A stretch of 6,044 nucleotides of DNA, taken from an uncultured Eubacteriales bacterium. Its GTDB lineage: Bacteria; Bacillota; Clostridia; Oscillospirales; CAG-272. The notes under the pieces are model-generated. The model did no database searches, was not told the DNA's origin, and saw only the letters and a list, made by a program, of their open reading frames with translations. Of this stretch, positions 4,671-6,044 are shown in pieces; position 1 is the first letter of the stretch, and every line of letters starts with the position of its first letter. Where the stretch lies: contig CAKSUH010000103.1 in the NCBI GenBank assembly GCA_934500855.1, forward strand, positions 1 through 6,044, read 5' to 3'. The translations under genes were made by a program, and so were the position numbers.

Positions 4671-5854
4671 TGGATTACGCAAAATTACTTTCGCCTGTGG
4701 TGCAGGAGGTGAAACCGTCCGGCATCCGAAAATTTTTTGACATCGCAAACACGATGAAGGATGTGATCTCGCTCGGCGTGGGAGAGCCGGATTTCCCGAC
4801 CCCGTGGGAGATCCGCAAGGCGGGCATCCTTTCGCTGGAGGCGGGAAAAACGCGCTACACCGCCAACCGCGGGTTGGAACAGTTGCGGGAGGAGATTGCG
4901 GCATGGATGGAGCGCAAATACGGGCTTTCCTATGACCCGTCGGGCGAGATTCTGGTCACGGTCGGCGGCTCGGAGGCGATTGACGGAGCAATCCGCGCGG
5001 TGGTTTGCCCCGGAGATGAGGTCATCATTCCGCAACCGAGTTATGTCTGCTACGAGCCGCTTGTGCGGTTGTCGGGCGGGGTACCCGTCATTCTCGAAAC
5101 GACTGCGGAGCATGATTTCCGCGTCACGCCCGAGATGCTGCGCGGCGCGCTGACCGAGCGGACCAAGCTGCTGATTCTGCCGTATCCATGCAATCCGACG
5201 GGCGGCATTATGGAGCGGGCGGATCTGGAAGCGCTGGCGGAGATCCTGCGCGGGACCGATGTGCTGGTGCTCTCCGACGAGATTTACTCGGAGCTGACCT
5301 TCGGCGGTAAGCGCCATGTTTCGCCTGCGGCAGTGGACGGCATGAAGGAGCGCACGGTTGTGGTCAACGGCTTTTCCAAGACTTTCTCCATGACGGGCTG
5401 GCGCATGGGCTTTGCCTGCGGTCCCGCCGAACTGATGAAGCAGATCACCAAAATTCACCAGTTTGCCATCATGTGCGCACCCACGACCGCGCAGTACGCG
5501 GCGGTTGAGGCTCTGCGGCACGGCGACGACGCGGTGGAAGCCATGAAAGAGGAATACGATATGCGGCGGCGGCTGATCGTGTCGGGCTTTAACCGTCTGG
5601 GGCTTTCCTGCCGCGAGCCGATGGGGGCGTTCTACGCGTTCCCCTGCATTCGGTCCACGGGGCTGACGAGCGACGAATTCTGCGAGCGGCTTCTCTATGC
5701 CGAGCGGGTGGCGGTGGTCCCCGGTACGGCGTTCGGCGCGGGCGGCGAAGGGTTTATCCGCGCGTCCTACTGTTATTCCACCGACCATATCAGGGAAGCG
5801 CTCCGCAGAATCGGGCGGTTTCTTGATGCTTTGCAAAACGAAAATAAGAGGTAA
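4670..5854 (+). CDS. PLP-dependent class I/II aminotransferase
   Basis: The 394-residue product is a full-length fold-type I aminotransferase, transferring an amino group between an amino acid and a 2-oxo acid in the cytosol. The Schiff-base lysine is K237 in NGFSKTFSMTGWRMG; R245 of the same motif contacts the PLP phosphate. N175 in NPTGG, D203 and Y206 in SDEIYSEL, and the substrate carboxylate arginine R364 in GFIRASY are all present, so the enzyme should be active. It belongs to the broad aspartate/alanine/aromatic group; amino-acid specificity cannot be read by eye. Coupling to an AlaR-like regulator favours an alanine transaminase role like B. subtilis AlaT (inference). I chose ATG 4670 (TGATG overlap) over the GTG at 4667; GGGAG lies 12 nt upstream. 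The ACT gene begins 5 nt after the stop. Confidence 0.95.
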   Translation: MDYAKLLSPVVQEVKPSGIRKFFDIANTMKDVISLGVGEPDFPTPWEIRKAGILSLEAGKTRYTANRGLEQLREEIAAWMERKYGLSYDPSGEILVTVGGSEAIDGAIRAVVCPGDEVIIPQPSYVCYEPLVRLSGGVPVILETTAEHDFRVTPEMLRGALTERTKLLILPYPCNPTGGIMERADLEALAEILRGTDVLVLSDEIYSELTFGGKRHVSPAAVDGMKERTVVVNGFSKTFSMTGWRMGFACGPAELMKQITKIHQFAIMCAPTTAQYAAVEALRHGDDAVEAMKEEYDMRRRLIVSGFNRLGLSCREPMGAFYAFPCIRSTGLTSDEFCERLLYAERVAVVPGTAFGAGGEGFIRASYCYSTDHIREALRRIGRFLDALQNENKR

Positions 5855-5859
5855 CAGGC

Positions 5860-6044
5860 ATGAAAGCAGTCATTACGGTTACCGGGAAGGACAGCGTCGG
5901 CATCATTGCCGATGTTGCGGGCGTTTGCGCGAAGTACGGCGCGAACATTCTGGACATCACGCAAACGGTGCTGTCCGATTATTTCGCCATGTTTATGCTG
6001 GCGTCCATCGACGAACTGAAGGTGGATTTCGCGCAGTTTGTGGA
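5860..6044 (+). CDS. ACT-domain protein, UPF0237-like (3' end cut by window)
   Basis: Only the first 61 residues are inside the window. They begin MKAVITVTGKDSVGIIADVAG and continue through KYGANILDITQTV and YFAMFML, the ACT-domain pattern of beta strand, GKDxxGI loop, helix and second strand. This matches the small UPF0237/ACT family, whose members are about 90 residues long and thought to bind amino acids; a specific ligand is not known to me. AGAGGT at 5847-5852 gives a good ribosome site, 7 nt before ATG. The gene follows the aminotransferase stop by 5 nt, so it is in the same transcription unit. In streptococci and many Clostridia this family is followed by a UPF0210/PFL-like gene, which I would expect just beyond the window. 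Confidence 0.88.
   Translation, partial: MKAVITVTGKDSVGIIADVAGVCAKYGANILDITQTVLSDYFAMFMLASIDELKVDFAQFV

Noticed and set aside
4685..5836. Minus-strand open frame (383 residues) opposite the aminotransferase
   Set aside because: It is low in family signals and rich in Arg/His, and it mirrors a gene with a full set of catalytic residues on the other strand.

Overview
The window is a chromosomal segment with moderately high GC, tightly packed genes, NRY-ggAGG-type ribosome sites and some GTG/ATG overlapping starts. Protein content (RNHCP zinc ribbon, DJ-1 protein, folate cyclo-ligase, CPBP membrane protease, cyclophilin, AlaR-like Lrp regulator with aminotransferase, UPF0237-type ACT protein) fits an anaerobic, gut-type Clostridia/Firmicutes genome. 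That taxonomic placement is inference from gene content and style; no marker gene is present.

Layout. Positions 1-677 hold no convincing gene. They are a stack of intergenic repeats: a 156-bp direct repeat in two copies 185 bp apart, several perfect hairpins, and a 2-copy 26-28-bp tandem repeat that runs into the start codon of the first gene. Positions 678-3261 form a first plus-strand gene cluster: a small RNHCP zinc-ribbon protein, a DJ-1/PfpI-family protein, and a long protein in which a 5-formyltetrahydrofolate cyclo-ligase domain is joined in frame to a multi-pass CPBP (CAAX-protease-like) domain. Gaps are 21 nt and 1 nt, so co-transcription is likely. Positions 3262-3652 are again non-coding and contain a 188-bp MITE-like element with 50-bp inverted arms, a diverged third arm, and a small hairpin. 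Positions 3653-6044 form a second plus-strand cluster: cyclophilin-type peptidyl-prolyl isomerase, Lrp/AsnC regulator, class I/II aminotransferase overlapping it by one base, and a 3'-truncated ACT-domain protein.

How it fits together. The second cluster has an amino-acid theme: a regulator with a RAM effector domain, an aminotransferase translationally coupled to it, and an ACT-domain protein. The regulator/aminotransferase pair resembles the alaR-alaT pair of Bacillus subtilis. The first cluster mixes one-carbon/folate salvage, a DJ-1 stress or repair-type protein and a membrane protease, and has no single obvious pathway. I found no phage, toxin-antitoxin, CRISPR or defence system. The most unusual items are the cyclo-ligase/CPBP fusion and the density of structured repeats that fill both intergenic regions.
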